Shown here piece after piece: positions 1 through 7,487 of a stretch of DNA of 39,117 nucleotides. The stretch covers positions 1 through 39,117 of the forward strand of contig NZ_JNZA01000052.1 in the NCBI RefSeq assembly GCF_000717345.1. The letters run 5' to 3'. Origin of the DNA: Streptomyces lydicus (GTDB lineage Bacteria; Actinomycetota; Actinomycetes; Streptomycetales; Streptomycetaceae). Both the position numbers and the translations under genes were made by a program. Under the pieces are notes generated by a model, which was given only the letters and a program-made list of their open reading frames with translations, did no database searches and was not told where the DNA came from. How positions within the stretch are numbered: the stretch's first letter is position 1; every line of letters starts with the position of its first letter.

Positions 1-76
1 GGGTGGGTTCGGGGGTGGGGGGTGCCACGGGCGGCGAAACTCATCGCCCCGGAATCCCGTGGGCGGCCCGCGCCGG

Positions 77-115
77 ATAATTGCGTGGACGAGCCGCGCC
101 CCGCCTCGGTAGCCT
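77..115 (+). promoter_or_regulatory. Promoter of the efflux-gene leader transcript
   Basis: A -10 box TAGCCT (110-115) lies 19 nt downstream of a weak -35 GTGGAC (85-90). An AT-only patch, ATAATT (77-82), sits just upstream of the -35 in otherwise very GC-rich DNA. An AT patch beside a poor -35 is a known feature of WhiB7/WblC-activated antibiotic-resistance promoters, so WblC control is a reasonable inference. The expected start point is about base 122, which coincides with an ATG. Confidence 0.5.
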
Positions 116-121
116 GCGCGC

Positions 122-151
122 ATGTCCAGCCCCGAGGCGTCAAGACGCTAG
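122..151 (+). CDS. Putative leaderless 9-aa leader peptide of the efflux gene
   Basis: ATG at 122 opens a ten-codon frame encoding MSSPEASRR and ending in TAG (149-151). The ATG lies 6 nt after the -10 box, so the mRNA should begin at the start codon (leaderless). Two codons rare in streptomycetes, TCA and AGA, stand next to each other near the end, and the stop codon touches the base of the following terminator hairpin. This geometry is that of a regulatory leader in which the position of the ribosome decides whether the hairpin forms. The peptide is too short for a similarity argument; the call rests on position and layout. Confidence 0.5.
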   Translation: MSSPEASRR

Positions 152-174
152 CCACCGGTCGTCCGGTGGCTTTT
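150..174 (+). terminator. Attenuator hairpin upstream of the efflux gene
   Basis: GCCACCGG (151-158), loop TCGT and CCGGTGGC (163-170) form a perfect 8-bp stem. A150-T171 extends it by one pair, and TTTT (171-174) follows. This is a canonical intrinsic terminator placed about 290 nt before the exporter start, within its transcript. A competing small stem, GCGT (137-140) with ACGC (145-148), lies inside the leader frame. A ribosome on the leader would cover one arm or the other. Confidence 0.6.
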
Positions 175-459
175 CGCGTCGCCCTGCCGTAGCCGCATCC
201 TCGGGTGCCCCGGCCGGCCGCGCTCCCCTGCCATCGGATCGCCGTGACGCGGCCTGTCTTACGGCCTGTTCGGCGCCGGTCCACCCGGCGTCCAGGTCGT
301 TCGGGCGGTAGCCGCACGGGCCCTCGGCTGGATGAACCTCACGCAACTCCCCGGCCCCACAGGGCTCGCTGTGTGCTGCCGCCGCACCCCGTCGATCCCC
401 GGTCGGCCCCTCCGGCCGATCCACCCGGTCGATCCATTTCGTGGTTGCGGAGCATTTCT
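175..459 (+). other. Untranslated region between attenuator and exporter gene
   Basis: About 285 bases lie between the attenuator and the exporter start. Frames open here have no ribosome-binding site and unconvincing composition. I see no second promoter with good boxes, so the stretch is most simply the long 5' untranslated region of the exporter mRNA. A ribosome-binding site, GGAG (449-452), closes it. Confidence 0.4.
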
Positions 460-1686
460 GTGCCCTTCTTCGTCCCTCTGCTCGGACTGGCGGTCTTCGC
501 GCAAGGCACCTCCGAGTTCATGCTGTCCGGTCTGCTGCCGGACATCGCCGCCGACCTGCATCTCCCGCTCTCCGCGGCGGGTTCGCTGACCTCGGCCTTC
601 GCCGTGGGAATGAGCGTCGGCGCCCCGCTGATGGCGCTGCTGAGCCTGCGGTGGCCGCGCCGCCGTGCCCTGCTGACCTTCCTGATCGCGTTTCTGCTGG
701 TCCATGTGGTCGGCGCGCTGACCACCAGTTACCCGGTGCTGCTGGCCACCCGTGTCGTCGCGGCGCTGGCCAACGCGGGGTTCCTCGCGGTGGCCCTGGC
801 GACCGCCACGGCCGTGGTCGCGCCGGACGCCAAGGCCCGGGCGACCTCCGTGCTGCTCGGCGGCACCACCCTGGCCTGCATCGCGGGCGTGCCGGCCGGC
901 GCGTACCTCGGTGAGGTGTGGGGCTGGCGTGCGGCGTTCTGGGCGGTGGCACTGGTATCGCTGCCGGCCGTCGCGGCGATCGTGTGGGCCGTACCGGCCG
1001 ACGGTGGCCGGGGGCCGGCCGGCGGGGCGGGTGCCGACCGCGTACCGCCCGCCGGGGCACACGGCGAACTGCGGGCCCTGCGCAGTCGCCGGCTCCTGGT
1101 GATCCTTCTTCTCGGTGCGCTGGTGAACGGCGCCACCTTCTGCACCTTCACCTACCTCGCCCCCCTGGTCACCGAGGTCGCCGGCATCGGCACCGGCTGG
1201 GTCCCCGTCATGCTGGCCCTGTTCGGGCTGGGTTCCTTCGTCGGGGTCGGTGTCGGCGGCCGGCTGGGCGATGCCCGCCCCGCCCCGCTGCTGGCCGTCG
1301 GGGGACCCGCCCTGCTCGTCGGGTGGGTCGTCCTGGCCCTGGCGGCCGGCAGCCCGGCGGCGGTCGTCGTGCTGGTCTTCGTCCAGGGCACCTTGTCGTT
1401 CGCGGTCGGCTCCACCCTCGTCTCACAGGCGCTGTACGCGGCGGCCGGGGCACCGACGCTGGCCGGCGGATGCGCGACGGCCGCGCTGAACGTCGGCGCG
1501 GCGCTCGGCCCCTGGCTGGGCGGCGCCGCGCTCTCCACGCACCTCGGCTACCGCGCCCCGGTATGGGTGAGCGCCGCGCTGCTGGTGCCGGCGCTGCTCA
1601 CGGCAGCGGTGGCCGCGGCGAGGTCCCGTTCCCTGTGGCGTACGGCCGGGGAAGCGGAGCCGAGGGAGGAGATGGCCGGCGCCTGA
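460..1686 (+). CDS. cmlR: Cmx/CmlR-family MFS chloramphenicol-type efflux transporter
   Basis: The 408-aa product is an inner-membrane drug:proton antiporter of the major facilitator superfamily, DHA1 type. The N-terminus, with FAQGTSEFMLSGLLPDIA near residue 12 and then TSAFAVGM and APLMALLSLRWPRRRALL, is the signature of the Cmx/CmrA/CmlR chloramphenicol exporters. About twelve hydrophobic segments are visible, and the length fits the family (about 390-410). The GTG start at 460 is preferred over longer in-frame extensions because GGAG lies 7 nt upstream and the protein then begins at the first membrane helix, as in relatives. Expression is probably induced by ribosome-targeting drugs through the leader and attenuator at 122-174. 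Substrate is inferred from family; chloramphenicol or florfenicol is most likely. Confidence 0.88.
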   Translation: MPFFVPLLGLAVFAQGTSEFMLSGLLPDIAADLHLPLSAAGSLTSAFAVGMSVGAPLMALLSLRWPRRRALLTFLIAFLLVHVVGALTTSYPVLLATRVVAALANAGFLAVALATATAVVAPDAKARATSVLLGGTTLACIAGVPAGAYLGEVWGWRAAFWAVALVSLPAVAAIVWAVPADGGRGPAGGAGADRVPPAGAHGELRALRSRRLLVILLLGALVNGATFCTFTYLAPLVTEVAGIGTGWVPVMLALFGLGSFVGVGVGGRLGDARPAPLLAVGGPALLVGWVVLALAAGSPAAVVVLVFVQGTLSFAVGSTLVSQALYAAAGAPTLAGGCATAALNVGAALGPWLGGAALSTHLGYRAPVWVSAALLVPALLTAAVAAARSRSLWRTAGEAEPREEMAGA

Positions 1687-1728
1687 GCCCCGTCCGACGG
1701 TGCCGGATCAGGTGCCGGCTGCGACGCG

Positions 1729-1766
1729 GGCGGGGCGCGCGACGGTTCGACGCCGCGCGTCCCGCC
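1729..1766. terminator. Bidirectional terminator between convergent genes
   Basis: GGCGGG (1729-1734) pairs with CCCGCC (1761-1766). The stem continues through one G:U pair and CGCGCG/CGCGCG to a short loop at 1745-1750, with one A-C mismatch. The hairpin sits between the ends of the exporter and the FUSC gene. Confidence 0.6.
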
Positions 1767-1792
1767 GGAAAGCGGGCGGACCGGCCGGCGGT

Positions 1793-3772
1793 TCAGCCGG
1801 TGCCCGCGTAGCCGCGGATGTGTTCCAGTTCCGCGGCGACGTCCGTGAGCGTGGCGCAGTCCGGTACCGGCCGGAGATCGCCGTCCGGTACGGGGGTGTC
1901 GCGGCGCCGCCGCGGGTCCTCAAGGGCGTCGGCCATCGCGGCGAGCGCCCGGCACAGCCGCTCGGCCTCCTCGAGGCTCGGGCGGTGGGCGCCGTGGTCG
2001 AGACGTACGGCGCAGGCGGTCGCGGCGTCCACGATGCGTTCGGCGGCGGAGACCACGGTCAGCCAGTCGGGGTTGCGGTCCCGCGCGGCGAGCAGCTCGG
2101 CGGCGGCGGTCTCCGCTGCCGCCCTGGCCTCCCCCAGCGCCCGATAGGCGGCGCGGCGCAGCGCCCGCCGCTCGGTGGTGTCCGCTCCCGGTTCCGCCTC
2201 CAGTACGTGCCGAAGGAACCGCTCGGTGGCCCGCAGCGCCGAGGTGACGCGCTGGCCGACGCGTCGCCGGGGGTCGGCCAGGCGCGGCAGATGGCCGACG
2301 ACGAGGACGATGGCGCAGGCGATGGAGGTGTCGACGATCCGCTCCGTGGCGGCTTGCCGGGCCCCGCCGGCGTACACGAACGACAGCACCATCAAGGTGA
2401 TCGCGACGGTCTGCAGCGCGAAGTGGCGGGTGGCGAACGGCAGCAGCGCGCCGCCCGCACCGGCCACCAGCGCCGGCCACCACGAACCGGTCAGCAGCTC
2501 GCCCGCGCCGGCGAAGACCAGCACCCCGGCCAGGGTCCCGGCGAAGCGGTTGACCGTACGGGAGAAGAGGGGGCCGAGGTCCGGCTTGACGAGGAAGGTG
2601 GCGGTCGCGGGGAGCCAGTACCAGTGGTCGGCCCGCAACAGCAGGGCCACGGCGGCGCTGGCGGCGATGCAGACCGCCACCCGCAGGCCGTAGTCCCGTC
2701 CGGCGGGGCCGAACAGCCCCCGCCCGGGCCGCGACCGGCCGCCGAGGGCCCGGAGCGCTTCCCGGACCGCGGGTACCGGACCCGGCTCCGCCGCCGCCCT
2801 CTGCGTCGTCGTCGGCTCCCGGCGGGCGAACGCCACCGCGGCGTCCAGCAGCGCCTGGTCGAAGGCGCCACGGGCCGGCGTGCTGGTCTCCGGTGCGGAC
2901 AGCCGGCCCGGCGGCTGCCCGGTGCGCAGCGCGTCGGCGAACCTGCGGGGGCTCTCGGCGACCCGGGCCGGCAGCGGGCGGGCCTCCCACAGCAGCGCGA
3001 CGCTGGCCTCGCAGAGCGCGGTGGCGGCGGCGAACCGCTCGGCCAGCAGCAGCTCTTGGGGGGTGACGGTGCGGCGCAGCAGCCGACCGGTCAGCCGCCG
3101 CAGCCGCAGTGCTTCGTCGGCCCGGTCCAGGGCGGCGGTGAGCCGGCGCCTGGCGGCCACGGCGCCGGGGCCACCGGCCGCGGCCAGGGCGCCGGACAGC
3201 GCGTCGAAGACGGTGGCGACCGCCGCCCGCTCGCCGCTGAGGGCACCGCCCGCGGGACGCGGTGAGCGCACGACGAGGCGCAGCAGGAGCAGCCAGAGGC
3301 AGCCGGCGAGGACGTAGAGCGCCTTCGCCCAGGGCGCGCCGGGCAGCGGCATACCGGCGCCCAGGACGGTGGTGGCCAGCATCTGCATGCCCGCGTTGGA
3401 GCGCACCGGCCCGGCCACGCTGCCCGCGCCGGACACGAAGCCGACCGCGAAGAGCGCCGGCACGACCCACCAGCCGGCGCCGAGGGCCTGCAGCGAGGCG
3501 CCGATCAGCATGCCGAGCGCGGAGGCGAGGGCGGGCAGGCCGATGTGGACGATGCCGGTGCGGCGGGTGCCGGGGCGGTCGTTGACGCCGGCGAGCATCG
3601 AGCCGAGGCCGGTCAGCACGCCGGGCGCCGGATGGCCGGTTGCGATGCCCGCGCCGAGCAGCGGTCCCGCGCACAGCGCGCCACGGGCGACGGCCGCCCA
3701 GGGCACGGGCAGCCGCTGCCAGCGGAAGGGGTGCGCCAGCCAGGCGGGAACGGCGCGCGGCGCGCGGATCAT
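1793..3772 (-). CDS. FUSC family membrane protein (aromatic acid exporter-like)
   Basis: The 659-aa integral membrane protein has a hydrophobic block of about six helices in its N-terminal quarter, a long soluble Arg/Ala/Glu-rich region, and a second helical block near residues 360-500 (LRVAVCIAASAAVALLL, then YWLPATATFLVKPDLG and GTLAGVL), followed by a soluble C-terminus. This two-block plan, with the conserved P-D-x-G-x-x-F-x-R-T-x-x-R-x-x-G-T stretch, is that of FUSC proteins (YccS, AaeB, fusaric-acid resistance). They are thought to export aromatic carboxylates. The ATG at 3772 is chosen because GAGGAG lies 5 nt upstream; an in-frame ATG 19 codons earlier lacks a site. No partner periplasmic adaptor is present, as usual in actinobacteria. 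The substrate cannot be read from sequence. Confidence 0.8.
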   Translation of the reverse strand: MIRAPRAVPAWLAHPFRWQRLPVPWAAVARGALCAGPLLGAGIATGHPAPGVLTGLGSMLAGVNDRPGTRRTGIVHIGLPALASALGMLIGASLQALGAGWWVVPALFAVGFVSGAGSVAGPVRSNAGMQMLATTVLGAGMPLPGAPWAKALYVLAGCLWLLLLRLVVRSPRPAGGALSGERAAVATVFDALSGALAAAGGPGAVAARRRLTAALDRADEALRLRRLTGRLLRRTVTPQELLLAERFAAATALCEASVALLWEARPLPARVAESPRRFADALRTGQPPGRLSAPETSTPARGAFDQALLDAAVAFARREPTTTQRAAAEPGPVPAVREALRALGGRSRPGRGLFGPAGRDYGLRVAVCIAASAAVALLLRADHWYWLPATATFLVKPDLGPLFSRTVNRFAGTLAGVLVFAGAGELLTGSWWPALVAGAGGALLPFATRHFALQTVAITLMVLSFVYAGGARQAATERIVDTSIACAIVLVVGHLPRLADPRRRVGQRVTSALRATERFLRHVLEAEPGADTTERRALRRAAYRALGEARAAAETAAAELLAARDRNPDWLTVVSAAERIVDAATACAVRLDHGAHRPSLEEAERLCRALAAMADALEDPRRRRDTPVPDGDLRPVPDCATLTDVAAELEHIRGYAGTG

Positions 3773-3919
3773 GGAGCTCCTCAGACGACGGCGGACGGAC
3801 GGCGGCAAGCGGAATCCGAGGGGCGACATCGGCCGACGGTGCTGCTACCAGCCTAAGGTGCGGCTTCCCACGGCGACGGGGGTCAGGCGGGTAGGGAAGG
3901 CGACGGCCGTGTGGAGGGC

Positions 3920-3961
3920 GGGGCGGTTCGGTTGCCGGGCCGCCCCGGCGGCGCCGCCGGG
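3920..3961 (-). terminator. GC-rich hairpins after the LuxR-type regulator
   Basis: Two structures lie just beyond the regulator's stop: GGGGCGG (3920-3926) with CCGCCCC (3940-3946), and a perfect 18-base palindrome centred at 3952/3953 (3944-3961). No T-tract follows. Termination in streptomycetes often relies on such hairpins, so this is the likely end of the regulator transcript. Confidence 0.4.
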
Positions 3962-3965
3962 CCCG

Positions 3966-4931
3966 CTAGAGCCATCCGCGCCGGGCCGCCTGGACGCCGG
4001 CCTGGAAGCGGGTGGTGGCGCCCAGGCGGGTCAGCAGCGCGGAGACCCGGCGGACCACGGTGCGGCGGCCCAGTCCCAGGCGGCGGGCGATGGCCTCGTC
4101 GGTGGCGCCGCTGGCCATCAGGGTGAGGATCTGGCGGTCGCGGGCGTCGATCTGGGTGCCGATGCCGGCCGTCGATGCCGGAACGGCCAGCCGCCACAGT
4201 GCCTCGAAGACGTTGGACAGCGCCCGGAACAGGCCGGAGGGGCGGACGAGCAGCGCGATCACCTCGGCGCGGTCGTCCCCGGCGAGCGTGAGCACCGCCA
4301 GATCGTCGTCGCCGAAGGCCAGCTTCAGCGGCGCCTCGTCCAGGGTCCGGGCCTGTTCACCGGCCTCGATCATGCGCGCCATGTTGGGGCCCGCGATCGG
4401 GTCGTCGTAGGCGGAGCCGTGGTAGATGACGCGGTAGGCGATGCCGGCGGCCATCCGTTCGCGCTGGAGGTCCTCCTGGCTCGGGTAGTAGTCCGGCGCG
4501 CCGGTGTACGGCGGCACATCGATGACCCGGACCTCGCGCCGGGCGGAGAACTGCAGCCGGCGGACGGCTGCCAGCACACCCGACGCGCCCTCGACGACTT
4601 CCAGTGCGCCGTACTGGCCGCTCTCCCGCCGGGCCACCCGGTAGAGCCGTTCCAGCTCCGCCCCCGCCTGGCGGAGGCCGGTCCGCCGCGCGGCCTCGCG
4701 CTGGAGCAGCGACTCCACGACGTACAGCGGCGACAACGCCTCCCAGCCGTCCGGCTCCTGATCGACCGTCACCACGACATCGTCGGCGGCGAGTTCCTCC
4801 AGCAGCTTCCGGACCGCGTGCTCGCTCAGACCGGTGCTGGCCGCGAGCGCACCGGCCGGTGCGCCCGGGTGGCTCACCAGGGAACGGTAGATCCGTCCGC
4901 GCTCGGAATCCGGGTCCAGAACGTCGTACAC
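3966..4931 (-). CDS. Transcriptional regulator with N-terminal TrmB-like and C-terminal LuxR HTH
   Basis: This 321-aa regulator has two DNA-binding-like ends. Residues about 10-60 (GRIYRSLVSHPGAPAGALAA, then TGLSEHAVRKLLEELAADD) form a winged-helix of the TrmB/MarR kind. Residues about 258-321 (DARDRQILTLMASGATDEAIARRLG, then RTVVRRVSALLTRLGA) form a LuxR/GerE helix-turn-helix. The middle (about 110-240) looks like the PLD-like sensor region of this common streptomycete family. The GTG start has a GAGGG-rich site upstream. The gene is divergent from the secreted esterase at 5125, and the 193-base gap holds repeats, so the esterase (and its own gene) are likely targets. No receiver domain or ligand is recognisable. 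Confidence 0.78.
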   Translation of the reverse strand: MYDVLDPDSERGRIYRSLVSHPGAPAGALAASTGLSEHAVRKLLEELAADDVVVTVDQEPDGWEALSPLYVVESLLQREAARRTGLRQAGAELERLYRVARRESGQYGALEVVEGASGVLAAVRRLQFSARREVRVIDVPPYTGAPDYYPSQEDLQRERMAAGIAYRVIYHGSAYDDPIAGPNMARMIEAGEQARTLDEAPLKLAFGDDDLAVLTLAGDDRAEVIALLVRPSGLFRALSNVFEALWRLAVPASTAGIGTQIDARDRQILTLMASGATDEAIARRLGLGRRTVVRRVSALLTRLGATTRFQAGVQAARRGWL

Positions 4932-5003
4932 GACAACCCCCCTCGTCGCGTTCGTGTCGAAAGCGGATTCGACGTCCGGAGCGTACCTCCTGGTAGGCGT
5001 ATG

Positions 5004-5027
5004 TGCGCCAGTGGCCCAGTTGCGCCA
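5004..5027. promoter_or_regulatory. Direct repeat in the regulator/esterase divergent region
   Basis: TGCGCCA occurs at 5004-5010 and again at 5021-5027, 17 bases apart start to start, flanking GTGGCC. The pair lies midway between the divergent starts at 4931 and 5125 and could be an operator for the LuxR-type regulator. No convincing promoter boxes were found to anchor it. Confidence 0.25.
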
Positions 5028-5124
5028 ACGAACCGTATGGCGCTGCCGGGAGTGCCTTCAGGAGACTGTCGCCGACCGGTCGCACGGACCGTTCCCCTGG
5101 CGACCACCGACCCGAGGACCTTCC

Positions 5125-6207
5125 ATGAGACCAGTCCTGTCGCGTGCCAGGGCGGCCGTCGCCGCGTTGGCCGCCGCCCTGCTCTTATCGGGCACGCCCG
5201 CCGCGCACGCCGCGCCGCCGGACGCGCCGCCGAAGCTGACCGACGGCTTCGGCCTGACCCAGGTGGGTACCGCGAGCGGCACCGCCACCAACTTCGTGAT
5301 CACCGTGAAGACCGCCCAGGTGGCCGGTGAGCACCACATCCGGATCCTGCTGCCCGCCGACTATGCGGCCCACCCGGACAAGCGCTACCCGGTCTTCTAC
5401 CTGCTGCACGGCGCGGCCGACAGCCCGGCCGACCCGGCCCTGGCGTTCTCCGCCCTCACCGCGAGCAGCAAGATGATCACGGTGATTCCGGACGGCGGCC
5501 TGCGCGGCTGGTACGCGAACTGGCTCGATCAGCAGACCGCCGCCGGCGCCCAGAACTGGGAGACCTTCCACATCGAGCAGGTCGTCCCGTTCATCGACGC
5601 CAACCTGCGCACCGTCGCCGCCAAAAAGGGCCGGGCCGTCGGCGGCATCTCGATGGGCGGCTTCGGCTCGTTCCACTACGCCCAGGCCCACCCCGAGCTG
5701 TTCAGCCAGGTCGCGGCCTTCTCCGGCGCGGTCGACCTGTCGCTGGACGAGGCCGTCATCCGGGCCGCGGTGGTCGCCACCCTGACCAACGTCGGCGCCC
5801 CGTTCTGCGGTTCCGTCGTCGGCCCCGGACAACCCTGTGCCCTCGACTTCGGGCCCGCGGTCTCCAGCGACGCGGTGTTCGGTTCGCCGTACCCGGTGTT
5901 CAACGCCGACTGGCGCTGGAACCAGGTGGATCCGGCCGGCCACCTGGACCGGCTGCGCGGCATGGGCATCGCGCTCTACACGGGTGACGGCGCGGGCCGG
6001 CCCACCGAGCCGGAGTTCTGGGCCCGTTCGGCGTCTCAGCACGTCAAGGACCGCCTGGACGCCCTGGGGATGCCGTACCACTACGTCGATTACGGCAACG
6101 GCGCCGGCTGGGGCGACCACTGCGACGGCGGGCACAACGGCGGCTGCTGGGACCAGGACCTGACCGACTACGTGCCGCGCCTGGAAGCAGCGTTCGCCTC
6201 CGACTGA
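5125..6207 (+). CDS. Secreted alpha/beta-hydrolase esterase (antigen 85/esterase D-like)
   Basis: The 360-aa protein starts at ATG 5125 with GAGGA 7 nt upstream. It has a clear Sec signal peptide (RAR, hydrophobic run, AHA-A cleavage near residue 31). The mature part carries the putative-esterase fold: YPVFYLLHG, then VIPDGG, then the nucleophile elbow GISMGGFGS with Ser176, and a late GDH with the likely catalytic His. Relatives include mycolyltransferase-like esterases and acyl hydrolases acting outside the cell. A TTA leucine codon at 5185-5187 (residue 21, in the signal peptide) predicts dependence on the bldA tRNA and so expression tied to development. It is followed 104 bases later by a lectin gene that shares this feature. 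The true ester substrate is unknown. Confidence 0.82.
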   Translation: MRPVLSRARAAVAALAAALLLSGTPAAHAAPPDAPPKLTDGFGLTQVGTASGTATNFVITVKTAQVAGEHHIRILLPADYAAHPDKRYPVFYLLHGAADSPADPALAFSALTASSKMITVIPDGGLRGWYANWLDQQTAAGAQNWETFHIEQVVPFIDANLRTVAAKKGRAVGGISMGGFGSFHYAQAHPELFSQVAAFSGAVDLSLDEAVIRAAVVATLTNVGAPFCGSVVGPGQPCALDFGPAVSSDAVFGSPYPVFNADWRWNQVDPAGHLDRLRGMGIALYTGDGAGRPTEPEFWARSASQHVKDRLDALGMPYHYVDYGNGAGWGDHCDGGHNGGCWDQDLTDYVPRLEAAFASD

Positions 6208-6311
6208 CCACGTCGAGGCATCCGCCTCGCCGCGATGACCCCTGCGCCTGGCTGCCACGGCCGGCCGGGCGCTCCTACGACAGACGAAAGAACGAGAGAG
6301 GACCTCACCAC

Positions 6312-7418
6312 GTGACCTCGACGCCACGCCCCAGACGCACCGCCCTCCTCCTGCGGGTCCTGGCGGCCGCGCTCGCCGCGTGCTGCACGGCATTAGGCAT
6401 GGCGGCCGCCCCCGCGGTGGCCGCACCGCACGCCCGCAGCGGCAGCGCGCCCGCGCTCGACAAGCTGACCTTCACCTCGCTGAGCAACGGCCGCAACCTC
6501 GATGTGCAGAACGGCAACACCGGTGACGGTGCCTACATCGTCACCAACTCCGCGCCGGGCTACCACCAGACCTGGCACCTGAACGTCGACAAGTCCGACT
6601 CGTCGTTCACCATCGTCAACAACGCCACCGGGAAGTGCGTCGACCTCGCCTGGCTCACCCCCGCCCTGCGCCAGCAGACCTGCCGGGGCGCGGCCAGCCA
6701 GAAGTGGTACCTGCAGCCGGTCGGGGCCGCCAAGGACACGTTCATGATCCGGCACCAGGGCGACAACACCTGCCTGGACCTGCTGATGGGCGCCAACTAC
6801 GACGACGCCTGGACCGACCAGTACACCTGCAACAACAGCCGGCCCCAGCAGTGGACGACCGGCTCCGCCACCGCGCTGGACGCGTGGAACCTCGCCGTGG
6901 ACCACGCCGCCAAGCAGTGCCAGAAGGACACCGCCACCTGCTCGTGGGCGACCCGGACCGAGTCCCCGGCGGCCCCCCTGCCCAAGGTCTGCGCGTCCTC
7001 GGTGTGGTTCAACAACACCGGTGACACGGTGCAGCAGGGCTTCGCGGTGACCGACACCAGCGGCTGGCAGAACAGCATCGGCGTCGACATGGGTACGCAG
7101 ATCGCGGCCAGCGCCGGAGCCCCCGGCGGCGGCACCGAACTGCAGACGACGGTCAGCTCCACGCTGCACGCCACGCACGTCTGGGAGGGCTCCCGGGCGG
7201 TCAACAACCAGGTGACGGTCAACGTCCCCACCAAGCAGTACGGCTGGGTGACCCTCTCCGAACTGGCCAAGACGGTCACCGGCACCTGGACCTTCGACAC
7301 CACCGGCTTCCCCTGGACCGCCGACGACACCATCACCGTGCCGCTCAAGGACGACCCCAGCGGCGGCGCCACCCTCTACATCGCCAACACCAGCCCGAAC
7401 TTCACCTCCTGCGCCTGA
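6312..7418 (+). CDS. Secreted ricin-B lectin protein with aerolysin-like C-terminal module
   Basis: The 368-aa protein starts at GTG 6312 behind a GAGAGG site and has a signal peptide cleaved near AVA-A (residue about 38). Residues about 50-185 are a ricin-type beta-trefoil with QxW-type repeats (QTWHL, QKWYL, QQWTT) and conserved Cys pairs, so it should bind sugars. Residues about 215-368 do not look like lectin. They are Thr/Ser/Val-rich with alternating polarity, an NNT-G-D-T-V-x-Q start (234 on), a Gly/Ala-rich loop (about 256-285) and V-N-V-P-T-K near 310, with Cys before and at the extreme C-terminus. That pattern resembles ETX/MTX2-aerolysin beta-pore-forming proteins, and the lectin-plus-aerolysin plan is known from fungal LSL. 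TTA at 6393-6395 (residue 28) implies bldA control. The lectin call is firm; the pore-former call is inference. Confidence 0.75.
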   Translation: MTSTPRPRRTALLLRVLAAALAACCTALGMAAAPAVAAPHARSGSAPALDKLTFTSLSNGRNLDVQNGNTGDGAYIVTNSAPGYHQTWHLNVDKSDSSFTIVNNATGKCVDLAWLTPALRQQTCRGAASQKWYLQPVGAAKDTFMIRHQGDNTCLDLLMGANYDDAWTDQYTCNNSRPQQWTTGSATALDAWNLAVDHAAKQCQKDTATCSWATRTESPAAPLPKVCASSVWFNNTGDTVQQGFAVTDTSGWQNSIGVDMGTQIAASAGAPGGGTELQTTVSSTLHATHVWEGSRAVNNQVTVNVPTKQYGWVTLSELAKTVTGTWTFDTTGFPWTADDTITVPLKDDPSGGATLYIANTSPNFTSCA

Positions 7419-7440
7419 GCCGCGCGGAGCCGTAAAGGGC

Positions 7441-7471
7441 GTGACCCCGGGACGCGGAGTCCCGGGGTCAC
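7441..7471. terminator. Bidirectional terminator between lectin and small peptide gene
   Basis: GTGACCCCGGGA (7441-7452) and TCCCGGGGTCAC (7460-7471) form a perfect 12-bp stem with a 7-nt loop between two convergent stop codons. Confidence 0.7.
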
Positions 7472-7487
7472 GTGGCGCAGACGGCTG

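Noticed and set aside
205..459. 85-codon N-terminal extension of the efflux protein
   Set aside because: Arg/Pro-rich, not membrane-like, and it would overlap the leader region; GTG 460 has the RBS and matches relatives.
1700..3265. Long plus-strand open frame opposite the FUSC gene
   Set aside because: Composition is Gly/Arg-rich with no family motif; it is a mirror of the minus-strand gene caused by high GC.
6214..6229. 6-bp hairpin between esterase and lectin genes
   Set aside because: The stem is short and lacks a T-run; read-through from esterase to lectin is as likely.
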